The notes beneath the pieces were generated by a model. The model ran no database searches. It saw only the letters and a list, made by a program, of their open reading frames with translations, and was not told where the DNA came from. Positions 23,069 through 34,529 of a stretch of DNA of 64,000 nucleotides are shown here, one piece after another. The stretch comes from Lepas anatifera (taxonomy: Eukaryota; Arthropoda; Thecostraca; Lepadidae): positions 761,501 through 825,500 of the forward strand of contig JAOTON010001681.1 in the NCBI GenBank assembly GCA_034440635.1, written 5' to 3'. Each line of letters opens with the position of its first letter. The stretch's first letter is position 1. Both the position numbers and the translations under genes were made by a program.

Positions 23069-23869
23069 CGGTCGTACTGTAAGCTCCCCAATTTTCTGTT
23101 TGCCCGTTCTATACGCAATAATGGATGGAGCAGCTATTCTAAGGACACGCTCTTGTGATTATCCCTTCGCTTCGGTAGGTGATGGAGGAGGGGGAGGGGG
23201 GGGACATGAGCCCCTAATATTTTTTAAGTGACCGGGGAAAACCATTTGTACCAGTGTATGTATGTACAATGCAAACTGGGAGCAGCTTTGGTCTCCAGCT
23301 CCCTCCGATGCTTCGCAATCCATAGCACCTTCTTCAATTGAAGGCCAGTTCTCTTCTGTTTTTTAACCGCTTGGAGACGCTGTTTGACTTTCGAAAATGT
23401 TTTTTGTGCCCTTTGCTGAAGACCATTATGGAGCTCTGGCCGTTTTTTTGTCCCAACCAGGAACCAGAAGCCGACTCGATTAAGAAAACGGGAAGAGATT
23501 AAGAGATTTATGAGTCTCTTTGAGATCAAATGTCTGTTTATTTGAGACTAATTTAGTATTAAGTCTCATTGAGCTGAAATGTGTTCATTAAGCACTGGCA
23601 TTTGATTTTCATCATCATGAGTGGGGTTTAAGGGCGCGTCGACGGCGACGGTCATTTTGCGCCCAGGCATTTGATTTTTGGTGCAGTTTTAGTTATTTGG
23701 TCACCAGAACATGTAAACTCCGGTCTGCGACCTGGGCTAACACCCACCGGCGCAGGAGAGCCGCATGACAATGTGCTGAAAGCAAACCATATTTCGTTCT
23801 TAATGTATCTCTTCATAAGCCTGCAAGTCAGTTTTATCATTCTTTTCTTTGAAATAACCAATAAAGAGT

Positions 23870-23946
23870 ACGTGGTCACCCCCGAATTCGAACCGGACCT
23901 ACCTGATCAACAGACAGGGCCTCCAACCACTGTACCACCGTGCCAC
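23870..23946 (-). repeat. tRNA-like (SINE head) segment of family C copy 1
   Basis: On the minus strand it shows an A-box-like TACAGTGGTTGGAGG, a five-base stem around CTGTTGA, and a B-box GGTTCGAATTC. The acceptor stem does not pair. It looks like a Pol III promoter-bearing tRNA relic and not a functional tRNA. Confidence 0.45.
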
Positions 23947-25022
23947 ACTGCTGATACTCCCACCAGCTGAACAGCGGTGACCCGTCAGGAGGTCACTGGC
24001 TGGTACAACTCCGCCGAATATGCCGGGCCGCTGGCGCCGGGTGCTGTGCTTGTCCCGAAAAGGCACGATATAAAGGTACTTCTAGAAGACGAACCAAGCA
24101 TTCTTTTCGGCTGAAATTACTTGTATCGTCAAGCTAGGATCCTAAGCTAGCTTCATGCCAAATTTCATCAACTTCCGTCCATTTTAAGGACTTGCAACCA
24201 TGGTGAGAAGCAAAGGTGGTCCGAGAAATTTAGCATCTTGTAATACATTTTGGACTAATTACTCGAAAGCCATTAGAGATAGGTGGGTAGTATAAGTGAG
24301 CGAAATGACGGCAAGTAACTTTCCTATTCAGCCGTGTCAGTTCTGAGTTTGTGAGTGACATGAGCTTGGAACCAGGAAGATGCAAATAAAAAGTTTGTTT
24401 ACTCAATTTCTATTTATGCCTATAAAACGAAGAATTTTACATTCTCAATTTCCATCTTCAAATATTATCAGGTGGAAGCAATGCTCTTTCATTATTTGAA
24501 ATGAAAACTCAAATCGGTCAATTCGATTGTGAGGTATTAACGTTGAAGTGAAATGAACCAAAATTCAGTCTTCCGGAAGAACTGTAAAAAGTAGGTCAAA
24601 ATTTTACGTTTTGCACTCAAAACTATGCCTAAGCACAACAAAATTGGCCTAGCTACCCCTAGGTAACTGCCTTTCAGCTAACTGAGGCGTGCCTTCTGAC
24701 ATTTCGAGCGCACAAGTCGGCCATCAACTTTAAGCAGGTTTTTTGCTGACGTGAGAAATACGCGTTTTCACGCAATAAATATTGTCGGATCAGCTCAATT
24801 TTTCCCCTAGCTGGCCCTTATTATCTTTTGAAAAGGACATAAAATTCAAGTTCGTAGCTTAAGAAGAAAAAATTAGAGAAAATTAAAACAGAAAATGTTT
24901 GAGCCAAAATGTCTCAAAAACTATTTTGGATTTCGACTCGGGGCTTCAGTTTGGGTGTCTGGAGCAGAAGGGCACCCTACAAAATTCCAGAGCTCTGACA
25001 TCAATTCTCAGGACTGACAGAC

Positions 25023-25131
25023 GTCAACAACAACAACAACAACAGACCACGACGAGACCCCCCTCAGCGCCAAAAAAAAAAAACCTTTTAAAAAAAAAAA
25101 AAACTTACTTTTTTTTTTTTTTTTTTTTTTT
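25023..25131. repeat. low-complexity CAACAA, poly(A) and poly(T) block
   Basis: CAACAACAACAACAACAAC, then two A runs and a long T run, between the family C body and its hairpin modules. The A and T runs could themselves fold back. Confidence 0.85.
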
Positions 25132-25604
25132 ACAGACCACGACGAGACCCGTCTGAGCGACCAGAATAGAGCCGCTTGAGAAATCTCAACGCGCTTCGCT
25201 CCATGGATTTCGTCATGCGGCTCTGACAACAACAGACCACGACGAGACCCGTCTGAGCGGCCAGAATAGAGCCGCTTGAGAAATCTCAACGTGCTTCGCT
25301 CCATGGATTTCGTCATGCGGCTCTGACTGACAACGACGACGAGACCGGAAAAACTGTCAGAATAGAAGCCGTTTCTTACTTCGTTCGTCACCGGCTTCTG
25401 ACAACAACAACAGACCACGACGAGACCCGTCTGAGCGGCCAGAATAGAGCCGCTTGAGAAATCTCAATGCGCTTGGCTCCATGGATTTCGTCATGCGGCT
25501 CTGACAGACAGACAGACCACGACGAGACCGGTAAAGCGGCCAGAATAGAGCCTCTTGAGAAATCTCAATGCGCTTCGCTCCATGGATTTCGTCATGCGGC
25601 TCTG

Positions 25605-25905
25605 AAAAGTGAAAATACGCGTGAACTTGAGAACAGCTGAGAGTGATACTGAAGAATAACTCTTCATAAGCGTCCGAATTTGGGGACCTGGGGGCGTCCA
25701 CCTCGACCAATTCTCTGCTGGAAATCTCTCGATTTCAGCCAAACATGGATGCACGAACGAAAATATTTGTAACCACCAAGTGTGGAGCCCACAACTAACC
25801 CAAATCTGACCAATTTTTGGTTTTAGAGGGGACCGTTTTTTCTCTGCACCAGGTTGGGGATGGACCTCACTTCTTTGTTCGTATTTGTAGCTCTTCTGCA
25901 TTATT
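25605..25905 (-). repeat. dispersed repeat E, copy 2
   Basis: This is the inverted partner of 13683-13960. On the minus strand it reads AGAGCTACAAATACGAAC, CCATCCCCAACCTGG and AGTTATTCTTCAGTATCAC. It joins directly to the last hairpin module of family C copy 1. Confidence 0.5.
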
Positions 25906-26447
25906 TTTCCGAATATATATGTAAAAGATTGAGGAATACATTGCTGTCGATTTTCCTTAGATCACCTCATATCACGTGACCAGAGCGGGGAGGGCGGGGG
26001 CCAAAGTGGTTCAGAGGGCATAGAATGGAGAACTAGAGAGAGCTTGAGAGTGCCCTGTCTAACATGAAGCTCCACGGCTGGATACAGAGAATAGTGCAGC
26101 TGGGCAGTGCGTCCTCCGGGGGGCCGCCGCCCCAACACCTCTCTTTGGCTATGTCTCTGTCGGGTCTCCAGCTGACCAGAGGACCCTGATGACGATAGAG
26201 AGTCCTGTGGAGAACAGTCAGTCCTGCTATTTAAAAAGCCTTTGTAGTTAAAGAATGTCTTGATAATCAGAATGGGTGCTGTGGGCCAGTGGCCACAATT
26301 CCAGTGGTCAAGTGGTTCCTGCTAGCCACAATGGCCTTCTCGCGAGGAACCAGCTGTTTCGATAGGGCCCTGCCGGTTCAATCTGGCCCTGGGACTCCAG
26401 GGGGACCCGTGGCCCAAAAACCCTGCTGGACATAGTGGTCTTATCGG

Positions 26448-27474
26448 TTAACCCGCGCCCCACCGGGAGTCCGGCGCCACCTTCACCCCACCGGGAGCCA
26501 TCGATGCCCCCCTCTAACTCCGAAAATATGGGCGTTAGCGCAAATCTGCAGAGTGCACTAGAAAGCTCGCATGAATTCAGTAAGAAATTACGCAACATGT
26601 TTTAGTGCTCAGGTCAATGGTTTGACCTCCAGAGGTCAAATTAGGTCAAGATCGGCTATTTTCACTCAAATATGCAATGCTTAAGCAAACTGGGCATAAC
26701 TCTTATGCCATTAGAGCTATTGAGGTCTGGTAAAGACTTGATAGGAAATTACCAGTTCTGTTTCCGCTATGTGAAACGATAAGACCTCCCGCCCGTGGTT
26801 TGACCTCCAGAGGTCACCTCGTGACCTAATATTACCTGAGGTCACGAAAGGTCAGAAAGTAACCTTTCCGTATATCAAATGAAAGCCAGTGACAAGACAA
26901 ACACGATGGTGTTTGTTTCAGCGCTCTAGCTTAATTAGGTCAAAATTTATTGTCAAAATACTGTTTTTGACCCCTGTTGACCTTGGATGACCTTGCAGAG
27001 GTCAAAGGGCAAATATGGCCCCTGGAATCCGTGAAAGGGTGTCCAAGAACGTTTTTCTGATCAAGCTGAGCATTTCCAATAGTTTTGTGACTTTTAGATC
27101 ATAAGACAGCTTTTCCCCATGCTTTTTCAATGGGAGAGGTCACCTTGTGACCTGACCTCAGGACACGAAATCGAAAAATTCCGGATATACACCTTGTAGA
27201 CCCTGGAGCGGTCATGAAGTGTAGGATGTTTCAAATCGATCGACTTCGAAATGTAGCTCTGACAGAGCTCTAAAGTTGAAGTGAGGTGACCTTGGTTGAC
27301 CTTGTCTGGTGACCTGAACTTGGGTGATCCGGGGTAAAAATATTTCAAGGATGGTGGAAAAATGATGCAGTGAGGGGTAGAGCCCTCCACCGCGGTGCTG
27401 CGCCTCATCGTTTTTCTGCTATTCCGGAAAAACCTTAGGGGGGCCATCGATGGCCCCGGTGGAGCGAGGGTTAA
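26448..27474 (+). mobile_element. family A MITE, copy 3
   Basis: This 1027-bp element is bounded by TTAA (26448-26451, 27471-27474). It has the same ends, palindromes and half-site layout as copy 1. It is inserted in the first unit of a roughly 540-bp tandem repeat. Confidence 0.8.
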
Positions 27475-27908
27475 AGAGGGTCCACCTGGCCAGACAGGGC
27501 CCTAATATCGACACAGGGCCTTGGGGAATACAGTGGTTCAGAGGACCCTCTTTTTAAAAGAGTTTCGATGCTTAAAAGAGCCTGTCCTGTCACAGAATGG
27601 GGTGCTGTGGAGGGCTTGAGATGGCCCCGTCTGACATGAAGTTCCACGTCAGGTCACACAGTATCATGGGGTAGGGGCAGCGCGTCTTCGAGAGGGCCCT
27701 CAGGGGGTCACCGTCCCAATCACCTCTCCTTGGTTACGCCTCTGAAGGGGCCACAATGACCAGAGAGGGCCCTGCTGGCTATAGAGAGCCCTATGGAAAA
27801 TAGTCGGTCATATTAGTTCAGACGCTTCGCTAGTTAAAGAGGGTGCTCACAGTCAGAGTTGGACCTGTGGGCTAAAACGATCCCTACAAGTCACAGTGGC
27901 CTCCTTAT

Positions 27909-28752
27909 TTAACACGCGCATTGACGAGGGTCTGAGCTACCTTCGCTTTGACGAGGGGGGGGCGGGTACCCGCCCCCTAAGATCTCGAGAACCACGGTGG
28001 CTAGCGAAAAACGGTAAACGGTGTTGGGTAGCCCATCCACTTCTCCATCGAAAATATTCGAACCATTTTTTGTCAGATCACATTTAAGGCCACAAGAGGT
28101 CAAAACATGCTATAATATGGATAACATGTAAATTAAGTTTTTCGCCCATTACATCTGAACAAGTCAAGATAGAGCAAAACGACTTAAAGTATATGAATCC
28201 TCGCAGCAAGCCGAATCGAATGATATATAATTTGACCTTGCTAGGTCAAATCAAGGATTTGACCTGACCTGAGGTCAGGTCAGGGTCAAATTATATAAAA
28301 TGCATATCATTAGAACTGCAAATCCAAGGCGAGTCTAATGCAGCTAAAATAAACGCTCTATCACTATCTGTTACTGAGTTATACAGTAAAGACCATTTTC
28401 CCATGTATTTCCATTGGAAAGGTCATGCTTCGTACCTGACCTTAGGTCATCTATATAAAAAATACCGGAACATATTTTAGAGAAATCGGTGGGCCCATTA
28501 TTTGATATGAGTTTCAATCGGATAAGTTCACCCTGCTCCGACTTAAACTATCTTAAACTTTTTAGGTCAGGTCACTTGACCTGGACTGGTGACCTGACCT
28601 GAGATGACCTAACCTTAAAATTTTCACAGAAGTTGTAAAAATTATGAGGGAAAAGGTACACCAAGTACGGCGGCGCTAAGCGACGCCGTTTTACTGCTAT
28701 CTCCGAAAAACCTGAGGGGGCGGGTACCCGCCCCCGTCAATGCGCGTGTTAA
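27909..28752 (+). mobile_element. family B MITE, copy 3
   Basis: This 844-bp element is bounded by TTAA (27909-27912, 28749-28752). It keeps both terminal palindromes, the GC hairpin (changed to CGGCGGCGC-TAA-GCGACGCCG) and the half-site clusters. It is inserted in the second unit of the roughly 540-bp tandem repeat. Confidence 0.8.
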
Positions 28753-29169
28753 AGAGGGCCCAGCTGGTCCGACAGAGCCCTGAAGGCTTTAGCTGACCGT
28801 GCGACTCGCAGTTGGCCCCGTGGCCCAAAAGCCCTGCCGGCCATAGCGGTCTTATCAGTCGAAGAAAGCCCAGCTGTTCAGAGAGGGTCCTACTGTCGAC
28901 GAGGCCCTTGCGGGGTGACAGTGGTTTAGAGGATTCTGTGGTAAAAAATCCCTGTTTGTCACAGAAATGGAGAACTGGAGAGGGCAGAAGAGGGCCCTGT
29001 CTGGTATGAAGTCCCACATTTGGCCCCAGAGCATAGTGTGAGCGGGCCGCCATTCGCTCGGTCCATATGCTCAGGGGGGACCTTCGGGCCCTCGGGGGAG
29101 GGTGCTCGTAACTATACGCTAACTCGTATATCAGCGTGCCCGGGAAGAAGTGGTTAGCTTCGGTCAATC

Positions 29170-29613
29170 TATACTCTTCATTGTAAAACAGTTAGTTATT
29201 GAATTAGTCATTTCTAAACATATCACGATGCCAACAAATTTCAGCAGAGATGGGCTCCATTCATCAACCAGAATTCAGCCTTTAGACCAGGCTCTTTAAC
29301 CTTTCAGAACGGACTCTGACCATCCGGTGGCCCCTGTCGCGCTGAGTGTTGTCTTTACCGTGATTGAGCCCAGGAGAGGGTGCAGGGAATGTCTTGGGTT
29401 GTGTTTAATGTCCGCGCGAGCTTAATCTGTGATAAGCAGGGTGCATCCAAAGTGAGAAAATTGCAGTGATTTATCCTGACAGCAAACTTGAACTGAATTT
29501 GCACAAACTAAAAAGCTGATGGCAGAACAATTGAATATGATATAGGTACTAAAGTATGTATGCCACATTGAGAACATAATTGACGAGAACGTTTACACTG
29601 CCATCCACAACCT
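29170..29613. other. no feature recognised
   Basis: Non-repetitive sequence between the 540-bp repeat and family C copy 2. Confidence 0.4.
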
Positions 29614-30990
29614 CGGTCTGCGACCTGGGCTAACGCCCCACCGGCGCAGGAGAGCCGCATGACAATGTGCTGAAATCAAACAATCTTTCGTTTTCAATGT
29701 ATCTCTTCATAGGCCTGTAGGTCAGTGTTGTCATTCTTTTCTTTGAAATAACTAATAAATAGCTCATGGTCAACCCCGGATTCGAACCGGCCACCCCTCA
29801 TCACCAGTCAGGACCTCTAACCACTAGACCATTGCACCATGATCTACCAACTCCCACTAGCCCTACACCTGTGACCCGTCAGGAGGTCACTGACCGGTAT
29901 TGCTCAACCAAAACGATGCCGGGATCGTGGCGCTGCGTGCTGTGTTCGTACTGAAAAGTCATGGTATAAAGTTGTTCCTAGAAGACGAACTAAACATTAT
30001 ATTTGCCTAGAATCCCTTCTGTCGGCAACCCAGGACCCTAAGCTAGGTTCATGCCAAATTTCATGCACTTCCATTCATTTTAAGAACTTGGAACCATGGT
30101 GAGAAGCAAACATGTTCCGAGAAATTTAGTTCCTTGAAATACCCTTTCGGACGAATTACTCGAAAGCCGTTGGAGATAAGTGGGTAGTGTAAATGAATGA
30201 AATGACTGCAATCAATTTTCCTATTCAGCCATGTTAATTCTGAGCTTGTGAGTGACATGTACTCGGAACCGAGAAGCTACAAATAAAAAGTTTTCTTCTA
30301 AAATTATATTTATACATATAAAACTATTAATTTCAACATCACGATATCCATCTCCAAATATTATCAGGCGTAAGCAATGGTCTTTCACCATCTTAAATGA
30401 AAAGTCAAATCGGCGCATTAGATCACAAGATATTAAGATTTGAATGAAGTGTGCAAAAATGCAGTCCTCCGGCAGAATGACAAGAACTAGGTAAGAATTT
30501 TACGTTTTCCACTGGAAACTATGCCTAAGCACAATAAAATTGACCTACCTGCCTCCAGGTGTCTGTCTTTAAACTAAGTGAAGCGTGCCTTCTGACATTT
30601 CGAGCTTATAAGCTGGCCGTCAAATTTCAATAGCTTTTTTGCTTGTATTAGAAATCCTGCGTTTTGGCGTACTAAATATTGTCGGACCGGTTCGATTTTT
30701 TTCTTAGGTGGCCCCTGCTACTTATTCAAAAGGAAGCAAATTTCAGTTCGTCGGCGAAGAAACAAAAATGAGAAAAATACAAAATTGAAAACATTCATTC
30801 CAAAATTTCACAAAAACTATTTTGAATTTAGATTCGGGGGCCTTAGTTTGGGCGTCTAGCGTAAAAGGGCATTCTACACAATTGCAGAGCCCTGGCAACA
30901 ACTGTCAGAACCACCAAGCGGCCAGAATAGAGCCTCTTGAGAAATCTCAATCGGCTTCGCTCCATGGATTTCGTCATACGGCTCTGACAA
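29614..30990 (+). mobile_element. family C long dispersed repeat, copy 2
   Basis: It has the same order as copy 1: GGTCTGCGACCTGGGCTAAC, a tRNA-like segment (29768-29841, minus), the long body and a single hairpin module (30925-30990). AGAGCCGCATGACA near the start is the inverse of the end (GTCATACGGCTCT here). Confidence 0.65.
29768..29841 (-). repeat. tRNA-like segment of family C copy 2
   Basis: The minus strand shows GGTCTAGTGGTTAGAGG (A box) and GGTTCGAATCC (perfect B box), with a plausible anticodon stem and loop CTGGTGA. The acceptor ends do not pair. This is the best preserved of the three, and Pol III transcription is conceivable. Confidence 0.5.
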
Positions 30991-31014
30991 TACAAACACA
31001 GAACGGAATGCACC

Positions 31015-31072
31015 ATCCCCTCTCTAGATAAGTGTGGACATACCATTCTGCATTTGTTAGAAGATTGTGACA
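31015..31072 (+). mobile_element. very short LINE ORF2 tail fragment
   Basis: One frame reads LDKCGHTILHLLEDCD, which resembles the C-x-C...H-L--C tail of LINE ORF2 proteins. It follows directly on family C copy 2. At about 19 codons it is only a suggestion. Confidence 0.3.
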
Positions 31073-31074
31073 CA

Positions 31075-33377
31075 GGCGGATCTAGCCAGTCGGGTTGGGG
31101 GCCAAACCAACGTAGACGAGTGTAAACGTTTACCGGCGGCGGCAGAGACCGGCAAGACTCAGCTGCTGCAGTGAACCAGCTTTTCACATCAGCTCCACCT
31201 AAGCAATATCTTCAAACGAACTCTCCCCTCATATATCTCAAGCGTGTCATGCAAAAAAATGTGCGCCTCGCACATCACTTTGAAAACATATCCTGTTCGA
31301 AAAGTGAAAAGGTCTTTCGTTTTTGTTCCTCTTTACGATATTTTTCTTACTTTTAAAGAGGTAACTTCTGAACGGCCTAAAATGTTTATAATTGTTACTA
31401 ACAGACACGTTCTCCCCATTTTAGGGGGTAAATGGTGAGAAGTTTGGTCCCCTTTGATTTTGCATTTAAGGGACCATGACTAGAATCCCCCTTTCCAGAC
31501 CAGCCCCGGACTTATATCTTATTTTCCCGTAATGTATTAATGAGAGACTGAAACTTTGGGTGGCCAATCTCATATGTTAAGCAAGAAATCTTCAGCTGTT
31601 TCTAGGCGCTCGATCCCGCTGTCGGAGGCACTCATTATGTGACACGAATTAAACCTGAGTTGGCTGCAGTGCCAGCGGAAGGGGCTTCCAGTCTGACAAA
31701 CACAACGGTGTATCTTTGGACGTGCCACAGCCTGGCAGCGTGCTTCTCTCTTCTACGCTCAGACCACGGCTAGATCGTCCACCGGGAGCTGTCAGGCCGT
31801 GGCCGTCCGCTGCGAGTTGTCAGGCCGTGCCGTCCGCTGCGGGTTGTCAGGCCGTGGCCGTCCGCTGCGGGTTGTCAGGCCCTGGCCGTCCGCCGGGAGT
31901 TGTCAGGCCCTGGCCGTCCGCCGGGAGTTGTCAGGCCGTGGCCGTCCGCCGGGAGTTGTCAGGCCGTGGCTGTCCGCTGCGGGTTGTCAGGCCGTGGCTG
32001 TCTGCCGGGACAGCGCCAGCTGGCGGCGCCGCCGCCTCCTCAGCCGCCCGTGCTGCTCCTTTGGACCACCGCTAATGGGTAAGCCAGGTAGCCGCCGCCT
32101 ACTACCGGTGGGCTGCCATGACAACCAGAGCGCCTGTGGCTGTTTGTCGCATTCTTGCTCCCCTCAGGTCCACCTCTTTACAGAGGGCAGGATGAGACGG
32201 CGGCCGCGTGCAGCGTGAGGGGGGACCGGAGCGGACAGTGGGGAGGGCCAGCTGGGGCGACGGATTACGTCGGTGCCGTTACAGCGTGGAGGGGCTGGTG
32301 CACCCTTCTAATGAGTTTTCAAGGAGTGAACTGAAGGCTCAAAGTTGGGCTAGAAATAGCATTGACCTCCTCTTTTTATGGGAAAATTCATACTTTTGAA
32401 TAAGGCGTTGCATCAAACCGTCCCATGTGATACACTTGCAGCGGCGTGATCAAGAAAGCCACACTTAGTCACAAAGTGGCATTTGAACGTCTACGCTTGG
32501 GGAAGATAGGCCGCTCACCCCCATGGCTGGGCTCGGTGAGACATTGCGGTTCTGTCTGTGGATCAAAGCTGAGCTCTGGCTACTCCCTCATCAGGTGACA
32601 ATATATTGGTCAATGCTTGCCTAGTCTCGGGGTTTACGCTCACCAACTAGAACAATTATAATTGGGAGCACGGCCTTAATTGGCCTTAGCGATCAGCCGT
32701 TCCGGTGGTGCAGTCCGAGGGTACGCCCTGTGGTCAGATCAGTCTCAGGACTAAAGGACTGTAGCTGCACAACTATGTATGTATTTTTCTTAAAACTCTC
32801 AAATCACCCAAAAATAGACGATGTATAAGCGTGCCGGGCCGGTCGGGGAAGGAGACGCTTGGAGTTCATAGCAGAGTTTATTGTCACCAGAAGCAAACAG
32901 CCAAGTCGGCGTGTTCCCTGCTCGCTCCGCAATCAGTACGTCCTGAGAAACGGATCATTGTTACAATACGACAAAGAACAAAGAATAGCCCAACGGACAG
33001 TATAACAACATACATTAAAGCAGATCGAAACAATTATTGGAAAGAATCATCCAGTGCTGCAAAACAGAGCGCCTCAGCTCTTCTAAGCCGCCATCCAGGA
33101 TATCCCGACGGCCGCACTGCTGTTGAAAGCCCGAAACACATTCTTCACAGCGCCCGAAAACCTTCCCATATATGGTAACGTTTATGTGTTTTGAGCCTAT
33201 AGGCTGAAGCTATAGGCGCCGACAGCGTGGAGAAGTCGACGCCATCGCCCCATTGCACCGTGCCTCCTCAGAGTTGAAGATCCCCAGGACTGGCAGGAGC
33301 ACAGATACTCGAAAAGTTGAGCCCCAAACAACCCTCTATTTCGCCCTGCACGAGAGCTCGGGTAGCCTCGCTGTGTA
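31075..33377. other. mixed, GC-rich in the middle
   Basis: It includes a MITE end (CAGGCGGATCTAGCC, 31072), the 28-bp repeat with a GC-rich patch to 32260, and structured-looking but unrecognised sequence at 32440-32760. No gene is supported. Confidence 0.4.
31788..32010. repeat. 28-bp GC-rich tandem repeat, about 8 copies
   Basis: Units of GTCAGGCCGTGGCCGTCCGC with TGCGGGTT or CGGGAGTT variants. It lies in a GC-rich patch that continues to about 32260. Open frames across it come from the repeat. Confidence 0.8.
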
Positions 33378-34118
33378 TCACGGGGAGGGAGTGTGTATCA
33401 CGCCGTGTAGCACGGGGAGGGAGTGTGTATCACGCCGTGTAGCACGGGGAGGGAGTGTGTATCACGCCGTGTAGCACGGGGAGGGAGTGTGTATCACGCC
33501 GTGTAGCACGGGGAGGGAGTGTGTATCACGCCGTGTAGCACGGGGAGGGAGTGTGTATCACGCCGTGTAGCACGGGGAGGGAGTGTGTATCACGCCGTGT
33601 AGCACGGGGAGGGAGTGTATCACGCCGTGTAGCACGGGGAGGGAGTGTGTATCACGCCGTGTAGCACGGGGAGGGAGTGTGTATCACGCCGTGTAGCACG
33701 GGGAGGGAGTGTGTATCACGCCGTGTAGCACGGGGAGGGAGTGTGTATCACGCCGTGTAGCACGGGGAGGGAGTGTGTATCACGCCGTGTAGCACGGGGA
33801 TGGAGTGTGTATCACGCCGTGTAGCACGGGGAGGGAGTGTGTATCACGCCGTGTAGCACGGGGGGAGGAGTGTGTATCACGCCGTGTAGCACGGGGATGG
33901 AGTGTGTATCACGCCGTGTAGCACGGGGAGGGAGTGTGTATCACGCCGTGTAGCACGGGGAGGGAGTGTGTATCACGCCGTGTAGCACGGGGAGGAGTGT
34001 GTATCACGCCGTGTAGCACGGGGATGGAGTGTGTATCACGCCGTGTAGCACGGGGAGGGAGTGTGTATCACGCCGTGTAGCACGGGGAGGGAGTGTATCA
34101 CGCCGTGTAGCACGGGGA
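33378..34118. repeat. 32-bp tandem array, about 23 copies
   Basis: Units contain CACGGGGAGGGAGTGTGTAT then CACGCCGTGTAG. Variants lose GT or G, or change GGGAGG to GGGATGG. Each unit contains CACGCCGTG and CACGG, so both strands can fold locally. The array is very homogeneous. Confidence 0.9.
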
Positions 34119-34529
34119 GGAGGCAAATGGCAGGGACTGTGGACATCACTGTTCGTTCGTTCGTATATTTTGTCTAAGATCCACTCTATGCGGTTTTTCA
34201 CTTGACATGCCATTTCTATAAAAGTAAACACTCGGGAAATTGGCTAGAATACACACAGAGCATGAAAAGACAAAATCGTAGCGCTGAAAGTAAAAAGACA
34301 GGTAACCATCAAGAACCACGATAAAGTTATAACTTTAAAAACAGACATTAAGCATGCTCACTCGCGGCGTGACAGCAGCATGTTTCTCAGCCATGGTCTA
34401 AAAAGTACCTACACTGTCATCCACTGCCAACTGACTGTACATTTGTACTCCTCGGTATACAATCCGTCTCCTCCCCGCCTCTGAGCGTATCCGTGGCAGC
34501 CTAAGGTTTTGCGACTGTCGCGTGAAATG

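Larger units (their letters stand above)
23704..25606 (+). mobile_element. family C long dispersed repeat, copy 1, with multiplied 3' hairpin module
   Basis: It begins GGTCTGCGACCTGGGCTAAC and runs through a minus-strand tRNA-like part (23870-23946) and an AT-rich body with ATGCCAAATTTCATC near 24160. It ends at a module AGAGCCGCTTGAGAAATCTC...GTCATGCGGCTCTGA. Here the module occurs about five times (25136-25606), separated by CAACAA and poly(A)/poly(T) runs. The other two copies have one module each. No protein is encoded. Confidence 0.65.
26030..29060. repeat. three units of a roughly 540-bp tandem repeat, interrupted by A and B MITEs
   Basis: The marker phrases CCCTGTCTAACATGAAGC (26053), CCCCGTCTGACATGAAGT (27625) and CCCTGTCTGGTATGAAGT (28996) recur in order with matching neighbours. 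Subtracting the A insertion (26448-27474) and the B insertion (27909-28752) leaves spacings of about 549 and 531 bp. Short GGGCCCTG-rich sub-repeats fill the units. Confidence 0.65.

Noticed and set aside
31716..32218. GC-rich open frames at 31.7-32.2 kb
   Set aside because: Mostly the 28-bp tandem repeat, with no domain. The GTAAGC after it is a weak donor without a matching acceptor.
32440..32760. Possible structured RNA (snRNA or 5S-like)
   Set aside because: It was compared by eye with U1, U2, U4, U5 and 5S landmarks and none fits.
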